A stretch of DNA of 64,000 nucleotides, taken from positions 62,001 through 126,000 of the forward strand of contig NZ_CP104067.1 of NCBI RefSeq assembly GCF_026651875.1. The letters run 5' to 3'. The DNA is from Alicyclobacillus fastidiosus. GTDB taxonomy: Bacteria; Bacillota; Bacilli; Alicyclobacillales; Alicyclobacillaceae. This document shows positions 55,534-64,000 of this stretch, in pieces (position 1 is the stretch's first letter; each line of letters opens with the position of its first letter). The position numbers were made by a program, and so were the translations under genes. Under the pieces are notes generated by a model that did no database searches, was not told the DNA's origin, and saw only the letters and a program-made list of their open reading frames with translations.

Positions 55534-56646
55534 GTGAAGCAATACTTATCTTGGTTTCAAGTAATTGCACTTTCATCCACCAGTTACTTGCCATTGACAT
55601 TCTGGTTCTTCCCTCGCATTGCTGTAGATCATGCAGGTTTAGATGCCTTATGGGCGGTCCTCGGAGTGGTTATTGTAGGGGTAATAACTGGCTGGGTAAT
55701 AGCTCTGAATAATGAGCGATTTCCAAACGCCACGGGAGCAGACATAAGCAGGGTGGTTTGGGGAAAATGGATCGGTACCGCAGTGGATGTGTTGTACTTC
55801 CCAGTTTATCTCAGTTTCATTGCTTTGTGCATTTTCTTTTTCGTTACCGTGTTAAACAGTTTCTTACCAAATACACCATCATGGATATTGGTTGTTACAC
55901 TGTGTCTTGTTGCGGCTAGGGGAGCTTGGCTCGGGATTGAGCCCTTAGCACGTGTTGCCAGCATCGTACACCCATTTACTTGGCTTGGCATAGTTTTCAT
56001 TTTCCTGGTTCTCCTATTTCAAGCACATCGCTTGTGGATTCCACATACAGTGACCAGTTGGACGAACACCATTAACGGTATTTATTATCTGTATCCACTG
56101 TACTTTGGGTTTAATATCGTCCTCATGCTGAACCCCTATTACCAACATAAAAAGCGGCAATCGGTTTGGTATCCCATCATCAGCGCTATCGCTGGAGGAG
56201 TTATAATTGTAATCGTATCTCTTGCGGTGATCTTAAACTTGGGGTGGGAAGCCACAAAAGACATCTCTTTCTCACTTCCATTTGCCATTCAATTACTACG
56301 CTTGACGGGCTCGCCGGTTGAACGAGTGGGAATTCTTATCATTATTCTTGCCACGGCTTTTACGGTGTTGTTTGTTAGTAACGCGATATGGGGGCTGTCA
56401 ACACTGACTGCGCGAATCTTCAATATGTCGGATGACAAATACAAATGGTTTATTTCGCCCGTGGTCGTTCTTACCATGATAGTCGCTTGTTCGTTCCGAA
56501 ATGAACAACAAGGCTTTCAGTTCCTCGATAAATACTTGGTTCCATTGAGTTGGGTCGTAGTGCCTGGCATACCTCTTATACAATGGATGACCGCGAAACT
56601 GCGTGGCCTAAAGACGGAACCTGTGCCAAGTCAGAGAAGGGAATAG
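55534..56646 (+). CDS. GerAB-type spore germination permease subunit
   Basis: 370 residues with ten membrane segments, of the amino-acid/polyamine transporter-like Spore_permease family. Starts KQYLSWFQVIALSSTSYLPLTFWFFPR. GTG 55534 follows GAAGGGG. The B subunit binds or transports the germinant in the inner spore membrane together with the A and C subunits. The partners AA and AC are downstream, separated by an antisense DUF4046-like pseudogene, which is unusual for a ger operon. Confidence 0.9.
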   Translation: MKQYLSWFQVIALSSTSYLPLTFWFFPRIAVDHAGLDALWAVLGVVIVGVITGWVIALNNERFPNATGADISRVVWGKWIGTAVDVLYFPVYLSFIALCIFFFVTVLNSFLPNTPSWILVVTLCLVAARGAWLGIEPLARVASIVHPFTWLGIVFIFLVLLFQAHRLWIPHTVTSWTNTINGIYYLYPLYFGFNIVLMLNPYYQHKKRQSVWYPIISAIAGGVIIVIVSLAVILNLGWEATKDISFSLPFAIQLLRLTGSPVERVGILIIILATAFTVLFVSNAIWGLSTLTARIFNMSDDKYKWFISPVVVLTMIVACSFRNEQQGFQFLDKYLVPLSWVVVPGIPLIQWMTAKLRGLKTEPVPSQRRE

Positions 56647-56689
56647 ACCGAGTTAACGAACCCTAAGGACCTGCATATGAGTGCTCAGT

Positions 56690-57445
56690 TTATATCCCCG
56701 TTTGTTGTTCGAGGATCCATTCCTTCACTTTCTGTAACTTTCCATCAAAAGCTCTTTGAAGAAGGCCAGTACATCGATGCTGAAAGAAGTACCTTAGTGT
56801 TAGCTTTTTTACAGCCTCATGGTAAGAGGAAAATCCGATCCTTTCAAAAAGAAGCCAATCCATAGCTTGTTTAACATGGTCTGGGTCCCGCCAGAAGTTC
56901 ATCGGCACGGTGGAAAATTCCCATGGTTTAAATTGACCAGGATAGACCATATCAATGATGCGGTAAGGTGACTCTCCCAATCGATTAAATACACCGCGCA
57001 ACCCATGTTGCTTAAAAAAGTGGTTCGTAATCCGGAGGGGAATCTCCTTGTGCGGGATCCTGCATTTCTCTTCAATCACATACCGAATCGCATCAAGAGC
57101 CCTCTGTTGTCCCTCGTCACGTTGGCAATACCCATTTGAAACTTGTTTGAACGCCCATGGCTCAAATATGCCTGGGTAAGCGTTTTGAATCACCTGAATA
57201 AAGTTCCAACCATGGGTCATTGCCGGTGGACGTAAACGATAATTCCATAGTATTTCTGCGCTCACGCAACGGGGGATTTCCTCGAGTGGAATGCCCAAGT
57301 AGTCTTCAATTAAATAACGTGTGATATAAGCTAAGTACTTCTTGTCCTAATCTCCGACAAAAAAGTAGTTTGGAAATCGACTTCTCCTGCCATCTAACAC
57401 GTCCTGATAAATTTGAATGACCTTTTCTTTCTCCGTCACTTTCAT
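56690..57445 (-). pseudogene. DUF4046-like protein, interrupted by an in-frame stop
   Basis: Minus-strand gene starting about 57445 (KVTEKEKVIQIYQDVLDGRRSRFPNYFFVGD). A TAG at 57344-57346 is followed in the same frame by DKKYLAYITRYLIEDYLGIPLEEIP and the rest to 56690. The repeats match those of the gene at 54418: NGYCQRDEGQQRALDAIRYVIEEKCRIPHKEIP and SPYRIIDMVYPGQFKPWEF. Only the single stop breaks it. It lies antisense between the GerAB and GerAA genes. Confidence 0.75.
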
Positions 57446-57538
57446 CTCCCCAGTTCGATCCATCCGAGCATAATCACACACTATATGGTTATGATATACA
57501 CATAATCCTAAATTCAACTGATTGGCGGTTGATTTCCA

Positions 57539-59140
57539 TTGTTCAAAAAGCAGAAACCAACACAAAGAAGAGTAGAGCCCCACGTTCCAGACTACCGTAA
57601 TGCTCCGCATTACGATGGGCAGTTAAATAAAGCACTTGACTATTTCGCACCATCCCTCGGCGTCAGCGACGATTACACAGTACGTAGTATCAATGTTGCT
57701 GGACGCTCTGCGGCCTGTCTGTTCATTAACACGATTTGTGATAAAAAAGTCGTTCAAGAAACTCTGCGATCGCTTCATGAGTATCCCTACCCAAAGCGCA
57801 CACAAAATAACTTAGCGCAGTACTTGAGTAAAAAGGTACTACCTAGCGTCGGCGTCACGTTTATGAAAAATTTGTTTGAATTAAGAGAAGCCATCTCATC
57901 CGGACACTTAGTACTCATGATTGAGGGCGTTTCACCCGCGATTGTCATAAGTGCAAAATCCGTGGAACACCGCGCCCCGGAACGACCAGTTGTAGAGTCG
58001 TCGGTTCGTGGGTCGCAGATCAGTTTTGTTGAAAACATTGACATCAATTTGGGTCTTATTCGGCAAGGAATTAAGACAGCCACGTTACATGTTAAACAAT
58101 TGAAAGTCGGATATCGAAGTCGAAGAGAAGTTGCGATTGTATATATTGGGGATGTTGCCAACCCGGTAGCGGTGGAAACGGTGCTGAAACGAATCAAGGC
58201 GATTCATGCCGATGTCATCGTTCAAGGATATGAAATTGAAGGACGGATTGTCGAACATACATGGACACCGTTCCCGCTAACACGTACGATGCAGCGTGTC
58301 GACAGCACAATTAAAGAAATTAACCAAGGGAAGATTGCCATACTCGTCGACGGGGATCCAACGATTATCATGGTCCCGGCAACACTACAAGACTTCTTCC
58401 AAACGGAGGAAGACTTCAGCCGGAGTTTTTATGAGACCACGTTTATTCGCTGGTTACGTATAGTATCCTTCATTTTCGCTTTATACCTACCGGCGTTATA
58501 CATTTCGTTTGTGGATTTCAATCCAGAACTTCTACCCAAAGTACTTGGAATACAGATTGCCAGGTCTCGCACAGGCGTTCCCTTTCCAGCAGTCATGGAG
58601 GTTTTCATTATGCAGACCGTTGTGGAAATTTTACGCGAGGCGACACTTCGTATGCCAAAGCAAATGGGGCAAACCATTGGTATTGTCGGGGGTCTAGTAG
58701 TGGGTGAAGCCTCGGTTCAGGCAGGGTTGGTCAGTAACATTCTAATTATCGTCGTTTCACTAACAGCAGTAAGCGTTTTCGTTAGCCCGAATTACGAGTT
58801 TGCGACCATCGTGCGTCTTGGTAGTTGGGGCATGATTATGAGCGCCAGCTTTCTAGGACTGTATGGCATCTTACTGACATCCATTTGGCTGCTGTACGAA
58901 GTGAGTAGCTTAAAGTCGTTTGGTATTTCATATTTGGACCCGTATAGTGGAGAACATTTTCGAGATTTATTCCTCGACGGTATTATTCAACTACCTCTAC
59001 GGTTCCGCGACAAACGTCCCAGTCACTTGCATCCTCAAGATGACACTGGAGCGACCGTCTATCAGAACCCGGTGCCCCATCCCCAACTTGACAAAGCATA
59101 CCAAAAGCCAAACCAACAACGTCGAGGTCGCGTACGATGA
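57539..59140 (+). CDS. GerAA-type spore germination protein
   Basis: 533 residues. Hydrophilic N-terminal domain (residues 1-260) with the segments YTVRSINVAGRSAACLFI and VIVQGYEIEGRIVEHTWTPFPLTRTMQRVDSTIKEINQGK, then four to five membrane segments (SFIFALYLPALYISFV, GLVSNILIIVVSLTAVSVFV). FPAVMEVFIMQTVVEILREATLRMP is the characteristic conserved helix of GerA-family A subunits. TTG 57539 start. It overlaps the AC gene by four bases, so they are co-translated. Confidence 0.92.
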   Translation: MFKKQKPTQRRVEPHVPDYRNAPHYDGQLNKALDYFAPSLGVSDDYTVRSINVAGRSAACLFINTICDKKVVQETLRSLHEYPYPKRTQNNLAQYLSKKVLPSVGVTFMKNLFELREAISSGHLVLMIEGVSPAIVISAKSVEHRAPERPVVESSVRGSQISFVENIDINLGLIRQGIKTATLHVKQLKVGYRSRREVAIVYIGDVANPVAVETVLKRIKAIHADVIVQGYEIEGRIVEHTWTPFPLTRTMQRVDSTIKEINQGKIAILVDGDPTIIMVPATLQDFFQTEEDFSRSFYETTFIRWLRIVSFIFALYLPALYISFVDFNPELLPKVLGIQIARSRTGVPFPAVMEVFIMQTVVEILREATLRMPKQMGQTIGIVGGLVVGEASVQAGLVSNILIIVVSLTAVSVFVSPNYEFATIVRLGSWGMIMSASFLGLYGILLTSIWLLYEVSSLKSFGISYLDPYSGEHFRDLFLDGIIQLPLRFRDKRPSHLHPQDDTGATVYQNPVPHPQLDKAYQKPNQQRRGRVR

Positions 59141-60291
59141 TATTGTCTTTGAAAAAAAAACTAATTCTCGGTTCACTTTGTCTATTGTTACTCTTTTTGC
59201 CCGGGTGCTGGGATTATGAAAAGATTAATGATCGAGCCCAAGTCATTGGCATTGGTGTTGATCCTGTAGAAGACAAGCCCGGTTACCTATCATACACGTT
59301 TCAAATTCCAGTTTTCGATGTAGGGCAAAGCAAAGGAGATGGACAATCGGAAGTGAGCTCAAGTCAAGCCAGTTCCACTGCGATCTTCCGCAATTTCACC
59401 ATTCAAGCACATGGCGTTGAGGAGGCCATCTCAATCGCTCAAACGAGATATGAAAACTTGTTTTACCTTTCCAACCTTTCGACAGTGATTTTGAATCGTC
59501 AACTGACGCAAAATCAAGTCCAACGAGTGGTCTCGGAGCTAATCCGCATCGTAAACACTGATAAACTTGCTTGGCTTCTTGTCACCCCGCAATCTGCAAA
59601 GGAAATCTTGTCCACTACGGGTGTTACCGCCCCTTCGGACATGATTGAGCGTTTCTTAGGTTCCACGGTCAAACAGCAGGGATACACGACCCGGACAAGA
59701 CTTTGGGAATTTTGGCGGGAGTTACGTGCAATAGGCATGAAACCACGTACCGGACTCGTCAGAGCTGCCGACGGTGGAATTAAGTTGTATGGCCTAATCG
59801 CATTTGATAAAACGCGTCCGAGCCTCGAACTTTCACCGAAGGATACAGTATATTTCAATCTGGTCAATGACAAGATTGAACGATTTTCACAGTGGGTCCA
59901 AGACAAAGATCGGGCATTTCAAGTGAGCAATATACAGAGTCGTAGTCACCTATCGGTCACCATGCAAAGTCAAATTCCAGTCCTGCATGCAAAAATTCAT
60001 GTGACTGGCACCATTACGCAAGATGAAAGCGAAGGTTCAGAACCACTTACGGAACAAGAAATACGCCGCTACGAAAGGGTATTGGCAAACCAAGATCAAC
60101 AGGAAGCGGAACGTGTCTTGCAACGATTTCAACAGAATCGACTTGATGCGTACGGATTTGGGGAATATGTGTTGTTACATCACTTGGCCACGGAACGTTA
60201 TGTTCAGCAACAATGGGCCGAGGCCTTTGCACATGCCAAACCCGACATCCAGGTGAACGTGACTCTGTTACACAAAGGCTCTCTGACGTAA
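59137..60291 (+). CDS. GerAC-type spore germination lipoprotein
   Basis: 384 residues. The signal peptide ends in LLFLPGCWDYEKINDRAQVIGIGVD, so it is a lipoprotein; WDYxEINDxA is the Ger(x)C family start. The rest is the three-domain C subunit ending LHKGSLT. It overlaps GerAA by four bases (ATGA). With AB and AA it completes a receptor, so this locus should be functional. Confidence 0.92.
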   Translation: MILSLKKKLILGSLCLLLLFLPGCWDYEKINDRAQVIGIGVDPVEDKPGYLSYTFQIPVFDVGQSKGDGQSEVSSSQASSTAIFRNFTIQAHGVEEAISIAQTRYENLFYLSNLSTVILNRQLTQNQVQRVVSELIRIVNTDKLAWLLVTPQSAKEILSTTGVTAPSDMIERFLGSTVKQQGYTTRTRLWEFWRELRAIGMKPRTGLVRAADGGIKLYGLIAFDKTRPSLELSPKDTVYFNLVNDKIERFSQWVQDKDRAFQVSNIQSRSHLSVTMQSQIPVLHAKIHVTGTITQDESEGSEPLTEQEIRRYERVLANQDQQEAERVLQRFQQNRLDAYGFGEYVLLHHLATERYVQQQWAEAFAHAKPDIQVNVTLLHKGSLT

Positions 60292-60544
60292 GGAGCATCT
60301 TTCAAACGAGCGTATAAAGTTGAATATGGAGTCCCAACAGCAAAACGACCAAATACAGGCTAAGGGACGAAAATAGCGTTTCGTAGACCTAAGAACCGTT
60401 AATTCGTGCGTATTCGTCAAAACTTCCGAAAATACACCCGTTGAATCAGTCTCACAAATCTACGAAAATGATATCAACAGCAAGGGAATCTCAGCGTGTC
60501 AGTAACGTCATAGTAGTTAACAAACAAATCGGGAGTGATGAAGA

Positions 60545-60841
60545 ATGTTGTTTGTTTATGTGGTAATTGGCTTGTTGACTCTGGGGATGGGATTTGTATT
60601 TACGAATCTCAAACGGTCTATCACAAACTTAAGTCAAGAACATTGCACACTCCGCAAAGAACACATGAATCTGCACATTGAATATATGGAACTTCAGAAA
60701 TATTGCTGTGAACTTGAAACGCGTATCCAGTACCTAGAGCGTAGTCGGCGACTTCTCTCTTATATTGTGAAGCACGCTAATGTCCGCGGAAGTACTAGTA
60801 AAACAAGGGAACTGTGCTTGCCTAACAAGAAAATTTCATAA
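60545..60841 (+). CDS. small membrane-anchored coiled-coil protein
   Basis: 98 residues: one N-terminal membrane segment (FVYVVIGLLTLGMGFVF), then a coiled coil (SQEHCTLRKEHMNLHIEYMELQKYCCELETRIQYLERS). The ATG follows GGGAGTGATGA. Located 250 bp after the ger operon. No family named; it may be a spore-associated accessory protein, but that is speculative. Confidence 0.6.
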   Translation: MLFVYVVIGLLTLGMGFVFTNLKRSITNLSQEHCTLRKEHMNLHIEYMELQKYCCELETRIQYLERSRRLLSYIVKHANVRGSTSKTRELCLPNKKIS

Positions 60842-62246
60842 GGACTCCATGGTTACTACCATTATGGGACGGCCGTCTTTTCCATGAACGGACGAGTGCT
60901 TTTAATGATTATATATCACTTCCAGACCTCTAATGCACTTTTGAGAAGATGTACGTAGGCGTAATACATTGACAAGTCCATCGGTTTAAGACCCTTTCCT
61001 GAAATTCATCTATTTTGATGTAGTCTCGAATAGCCGTCGCGGACGTGTCGAGTTTTGGCTACCAACGTGGGCGTAATCGGGCAATCGTGAGGACTCCTTG
61101 GCTGTTTTGTGTAGTTGCGTTGATGAAGGTACTTCTAAGACTACCCAGTATTATGTAAGTCTCGTTTCGCAAGCCGGGTGTTCGATTTTGGTCTATCTTA
61201 AGGCTGTAACGAAATATTACAAGAGTGGACCATTTATGCATCGGGTCGAAGAACATATTCGACCTAAAAATGTAGGTATCGAGTGTTACGAGCGTACAAC
61301 ACCATTGTCGAATAAGTATGCAATGACTAATGGGTATTTAACTTGGTAAGATACTCTTTTCAGAAAGTCATCTGTTCTTTTACCTACCGACGCTTTAAAT
61401 GGCCTTAATTGCTCTAATCAAACGATAAATCGGAAATTTAATTGGTTGTTTTTGATTCCTATAGAGAACTTATTTGGTTTCTCTAATGAGTTAAAGCATC
61501 ATACCACATTCCTTAGAAAAAGCTGTCACAGTGGACATGGAGGCTTTTTCTAGTGCGATTATTTCAGGAGTGTTTTGAGAAGACGCGAAACATGTTGTCG
61601 GTCAAACACTTTTACCCATACACTTATCCACAGACTATTGCGTGCCTCGTAAAAAATATCTCGCCATTTTTCTACTTTTTACACAGTATCCACAGAGTTG
61701 TTGTAGGTAAGTGTATAAGATATACACAGGAGTTCTTGTGAATAACGGACTACCCCCTGAAACTTGGAACACCGCTTATGGGAGTACATTCCACGTATGA
61801 AAAGGCTCTGAGGCTGCGCACATGTTGCATTGTGCCTGTCTATACAATACTCGGTTTAATGAGGAGAGAACTTACGTGCACCAGCTTCGTAGTGAGTTCC
61901 CTTCTCGTTCGTAAGCAATTCTGTTGAAAACCACGTCTTACTTCACGTACTTTTTCTAACCGGACTTCTAACATACTTCTAACAAACGTCCAATAACGGC
62001 CTAAAATGACGTAACACGTGGTGGAATAAGGTGTGCCAAGAACCCTTATAACACAAGGAAAAACACCACTTCACAGCACTCCATGGATCTAGACTCAACC
62101 GATTCCTAAACCGCGTCGTGCGGGGGTTCGAATCGCCAGAAAAATCTTATGTAGTGCCGGTTTATTTCAGCTAAAAGGCCCGTCCCCACGTTATGGGCAC
62201 CGCTTCGTCATCTCGCTTCTCTCGTGACGGCTGTAAGTGAACAGAC
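60842..62246. other. 1.4 kb without a clear gene; DnaA-box-like sites
   Basis: Frames here are short and without family features. Three DnaA-box-like 9-mers lie close together: TTATCCACA at 61624-61632, GTATCCACA at 61686-61694 and ATATACACA near 61728-61736. A T-arm-like GGTTCGAATC near 62130 is not part of a foldable tRNA. Confidence 0.5.
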
Positions 62247-62285
62247 ATAAGCCACCTCGCCTTCCATTTCGACGAGTTGGCTTAT
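62247..62285. terminator. hairpin downstream of the dehydratase genes
   Basis: ATAAGCCACCTCG and CGAGTTGGCTTAT pair with one mismatch around a loop. It lies 47 bases after the stop of the gene ending at 62332. No T run follows, so its role as terminator is only possible. Confidence 0.4.
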
Positions 62286-62331
62286 ATTCGTTCTCAGACC
62301 ATCCACGCAGCACCACGGAGCCGTCCTGCCC

Positions 62332-63450
62332 CTACCAGTCCGCTACCGATCCGTCATCTTCATGAAGCCACAGTGGATTCTGATGTTCTCCGGTGTATAT
62401 CAATTCCTTCATCGCCTCCTCATCAATGTCTACGCCAAGACCAGGTGTCGTCGGTAACTCGATATAACCGTCGCGAACTTGAAATGGTTGCTTGAACAGT
62501 CCTTCACCAAGATGAACTTGTTCTTGAGCTAAAAAGTTGGGAATAGTGGCGACTACCTGCAAACTGGCAGCGAGATTCATGCCACTGAGTGCGTTGTGTG
62601 GGGCGAAGGAGACAAAATAACTTTCAGCCATGGCAGCAATTTTCTTCGCTTCGGAAATACCGCCGCAGTGACAAACGTCCGGCTGAATCACGGCAGCAGC
62701 TTGTTTCTCGAGCAGCTCGCGAAAACCCCATTTGGTATACAATCGCTCGCCAGTCGCCACAGGGATCGAGGTTGATCGAGCGATGGTTGCCATCGCGTCG
62801 ATATTCTGTGACAGGCAGGGCTCCTCAATAAACACTGGTTGCAAGGGTTCAAATTCCTTGGCTAGACGAATGGCTAAAGCCGGTGCCACGCGTCCGTGAA
62901 AATCGATCGCGAAATCAATACCCCACCCAATTTCCTCGCGAATGGTCTCCATAAACCTCACTTGGCGTCGGATATAATCTGGCGTTTCAATCATCCGCGC
63001 TGGTTCCGGAAGCGCCGTTTTGACCATGGTATATCCCTGTTCGATGGCTTCGTGGCACTGGGACCGTAACGCATCCAGTGTCTCGCCATGGACGTGGCGG
63101 TACATACGAATTCGGGATCGGACAGCACCACCCAGTAAAGTGTAGACTGGTACACCCAGGGATTTGCCAAGAATGTCCCACATCGCCTGTTCAACGCCGC
63201 TCAACGCACTGCATAACACGGGGCCGCCGTGGTAAAAGGTACCGCGATAGATGGCTTGCCAGTGGTGTTCGATTTGCCGTGGATCCTTGCCGATTAGATA
63301 GTCGGTCAATTCTTGTACTGCCTTCTCGACCGTTCTTCCGCGGCCTTCAAGCACGCACTCTCCGTAACCTGTGATGCCTTCATCTGTGTGCATACTAAGA
63401 ATGGCTGAACGAGGCCGAATGTGTTGAATCGAGATATCCGTAATTTTCAT
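62332..63450 (-). CDS. mandelate racemase/muconate-lactonizing-type dehydratase
   Basis: 372 residues from the ATG at 63450, six bases after AGGAGGG. An enolase-superfamily enzyme: N-terminal capping domain (KITDISIQHIRPRSAILSMHTDEGITGYGECVLEGRG), barrel with FAIDFHGRV (metal Asp, then His), FIEEP and ATGERLY (metal ligands), and the late HNALSG histidine motif. Sequence resembles galactonate- or glucarate-type sugar-acid dehydratases. The preceding gene on the same strand is also in this superfamily and lies 11 bases away. Confidence 0.88.
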   Translation of the reverse strand: MKITDISIQHIRPRSAILSMHTDEGITGYGECVLEGRGRTVEKAVQELTDYLIGKDPRQIEHHWQAIYRGTFYHGGPVLCSALSGVEQAMWDILGKSLGVPVYTLLGGAVRSRIRMYRHVHGETLDALRSQCHEAIEQGYTMVKTALPEPARMIETPDYIRRQVRFMETIREEIGWGIDFAIDFHGRVAPALAIRLAKEFEPLQPVFIEEPCLSQNIDAMATIARSTSIPVATGERLYTKWGFRELLEKQAAAVIQPDVCHCGGISEAKKIAAMAESYFVSFAPHNALSGMNLAASLQVVATIPNFLAQEQVHLGEGLFKQPFQVRDGYIELPTTPGLGVDIDEEAMKELIYTGEHQNPLWLHEDDGSVADW

Positions 63451-63461
63451 GATTTGCCCTC

Positions 63462-64000
63462 CTACGGCCGGACCGCAGTCCCGTCCACGGCTCGGGCGAG
63501 TGTCCAAGTTGGCAGTTGATCGACGTACGGATATTTCCTTGCGGCCGTTTCGTCAATGTCCACACCAAGACCTGGTTTGTCGCTGGGATACGCATACCCA
63601 TGCTCAACTTCAGGTGCCCCTGGGAACACCTCGCGCAATTTATCGGTAATAACCGTCCATTCCTGTACTCCAAAGTTTGCGCTGCACAGATCTAAGTGTA
63701 CGTTCGCGGCATGCCCAATCGGTGACACATCGCCTGGTCCGTGCCATGCTGTACGAATTCCGAACGCCTCACACAAGGTTGCCAGTTTTCGTGCCGGGGT
63801 AATGCCGCCGATGGCACTCACGTGGCAGCGGATAAAATCGATCCACCGATTTTCGATCAGCGGCAGCCATTCCAAGGGATTTGTAAACAACTCACCCATG
63901 GCGATGGGAATGGTCGTTCTTCCCCTTAGTTTCTCAAGCCACGCCACGTCCTCGGGTGCTACAGGGTCCTCGAGATAAAACAGTCGATAGGGTTCCAGAT
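63462..64000 (-). CDS. RspA/D-mannonate-dehydratase-like enolase-superfamily protein, 5' part outside window
   Basis: The last 178 residues or so. YLEDPVAPEDVAWLEKLR, PIAMGELFTNPLEW, FIRCHVSAIGGITPARKLATLCEAFGIRTAWHGPGDVSPIGHAANVHLDLCSANFGVQEW are typical of the RspA/ManD family (D-mannonate or D-altronate dehydratase-like). Stop at 63462; the next gene begins 11 bases later. Together they suggest use of a hexonic or hexuronic sugar acid. Confidence 0.87.
   Translation of the reverse strand, partial: LEPYRLFYLEDPVAPEDVAWLEKLRGRTTIPIAMGELFTNPLEWLPLIENRWIDFIRCHVSAIGGITPARKLATLCEAFGIRTAWHGPGDVSPIGHAANVHLDLCSANFGVQEWTVITDKLREVFPGAPEVEHGYAYPSDKPGLGVDIDETAARKYPYVDQLPTWTLARAVDGTAVRP

Noticed and set aside
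61624-61736. Chromosomal replication origin
   Set aside because: Only one perfect DnaA box, no dnaA, dnaN or rep gene nearby, and no clear unwinding element.
62090-62160. Possible tRNA or tmRNA 3' end (GGTTCGAATC)
   Set aside because: The T-stem does not pair and no acceptor, D or anticodon arm could be fitted.

Overview
The window comes from a low-to-medium GC, endospore-forming Firmicute. A gerA-type germinant receptor locus, a BclA/CsxC-like collagen spore-surface protein and Shine-Dalgarno sites rich in AGGAGG all point to a Bacillales organism. An Alicyclobacillus-like bacterium is my best guess, but that is inference because no rRNA is present. The region is accessory and heavily rearranged: an IS21 element, two IS1182-like elements, an IS4-type and an IS6-type element, small IS6-derived MITEs, several transposase remnants and many frameshifted genes.

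Layout. (1) 1-7181, minus strand: a three-gene cassette of a SIR2-domain protein, a middle component and a Rad50/DUF3732-like ATPase with a CPLC zinc hook. It fits the ABC-3C conflict systems. It is broken twice, by an IS1182-like element in the SIR2 gene and an IS21 element in the ATPase gene; removing both on paper restores the reading frames. (2) 7182-12600: a 14-copy 10-bp tandem repeat, a frameshifted tyrosine recombinase, a frameshifted deaminase, a secreted YiiX-like peptidase with a membrane partner, a broken Nudix gene, a cytidine deaminase and fragments of foreign genes. (3) 12694-24608: a coherent catabolic cluster (TetR regulator with a palindromic operator, MBL hydrolase, SDR, acyl-CoA dehydrogenase, PHP protein, two MaoC-like hotdog proteins, a thiolase-fold protein without the usual cysteine, a DUF35 protein, a second SDR, an ADP-forming acyl-CoA ligase, an MFS transporter and a truncated thiolase). 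It looks like activation and beta-oxidation-like shortening of an organic acid, possibly with a retro-aldol step. (4) 24609-34442: MITE, a zinc-finger/TPR protein, then an integrative-element remnant with a tyrosine integrase, an excisionase, small ORFs, two adjacent large serine recombinases and a small gene split by an IS. (5) 34443-42280: an IS6-family element, HSP20, a decayed SDH-type protease, a lipoprotein, an EamA transporter split by a MITE-bounded inversion, a GNAT acetyltransferase and MntP/YtaF-like membrane proteins. (6) 42281-49630: a two-domain glycosyltransferase, a second broken glycosyltransferase, transposase debris and a huge collagen-like gene with about 165 perfect 9-bp repeats. 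(7) 49629-54320: a KAP-family NTPase with an upstream resolvase, and an intact IS4-type element. (8) 54418-60841: DUF4046-like proteins and the germinant receptor genes AB, AA and AC. (9) 60842-64000: 1.5 kb without clear genes, then two enolase-superfamily sugar-acid dehydratase genes.

How it fits together: the catabolic cluster and the ger locus look functional. The defence-like cassettes and several transporters have been eroded by transposition, and many lesions are recent enough that the ancestral genes can be rebuilt exactly from this window.
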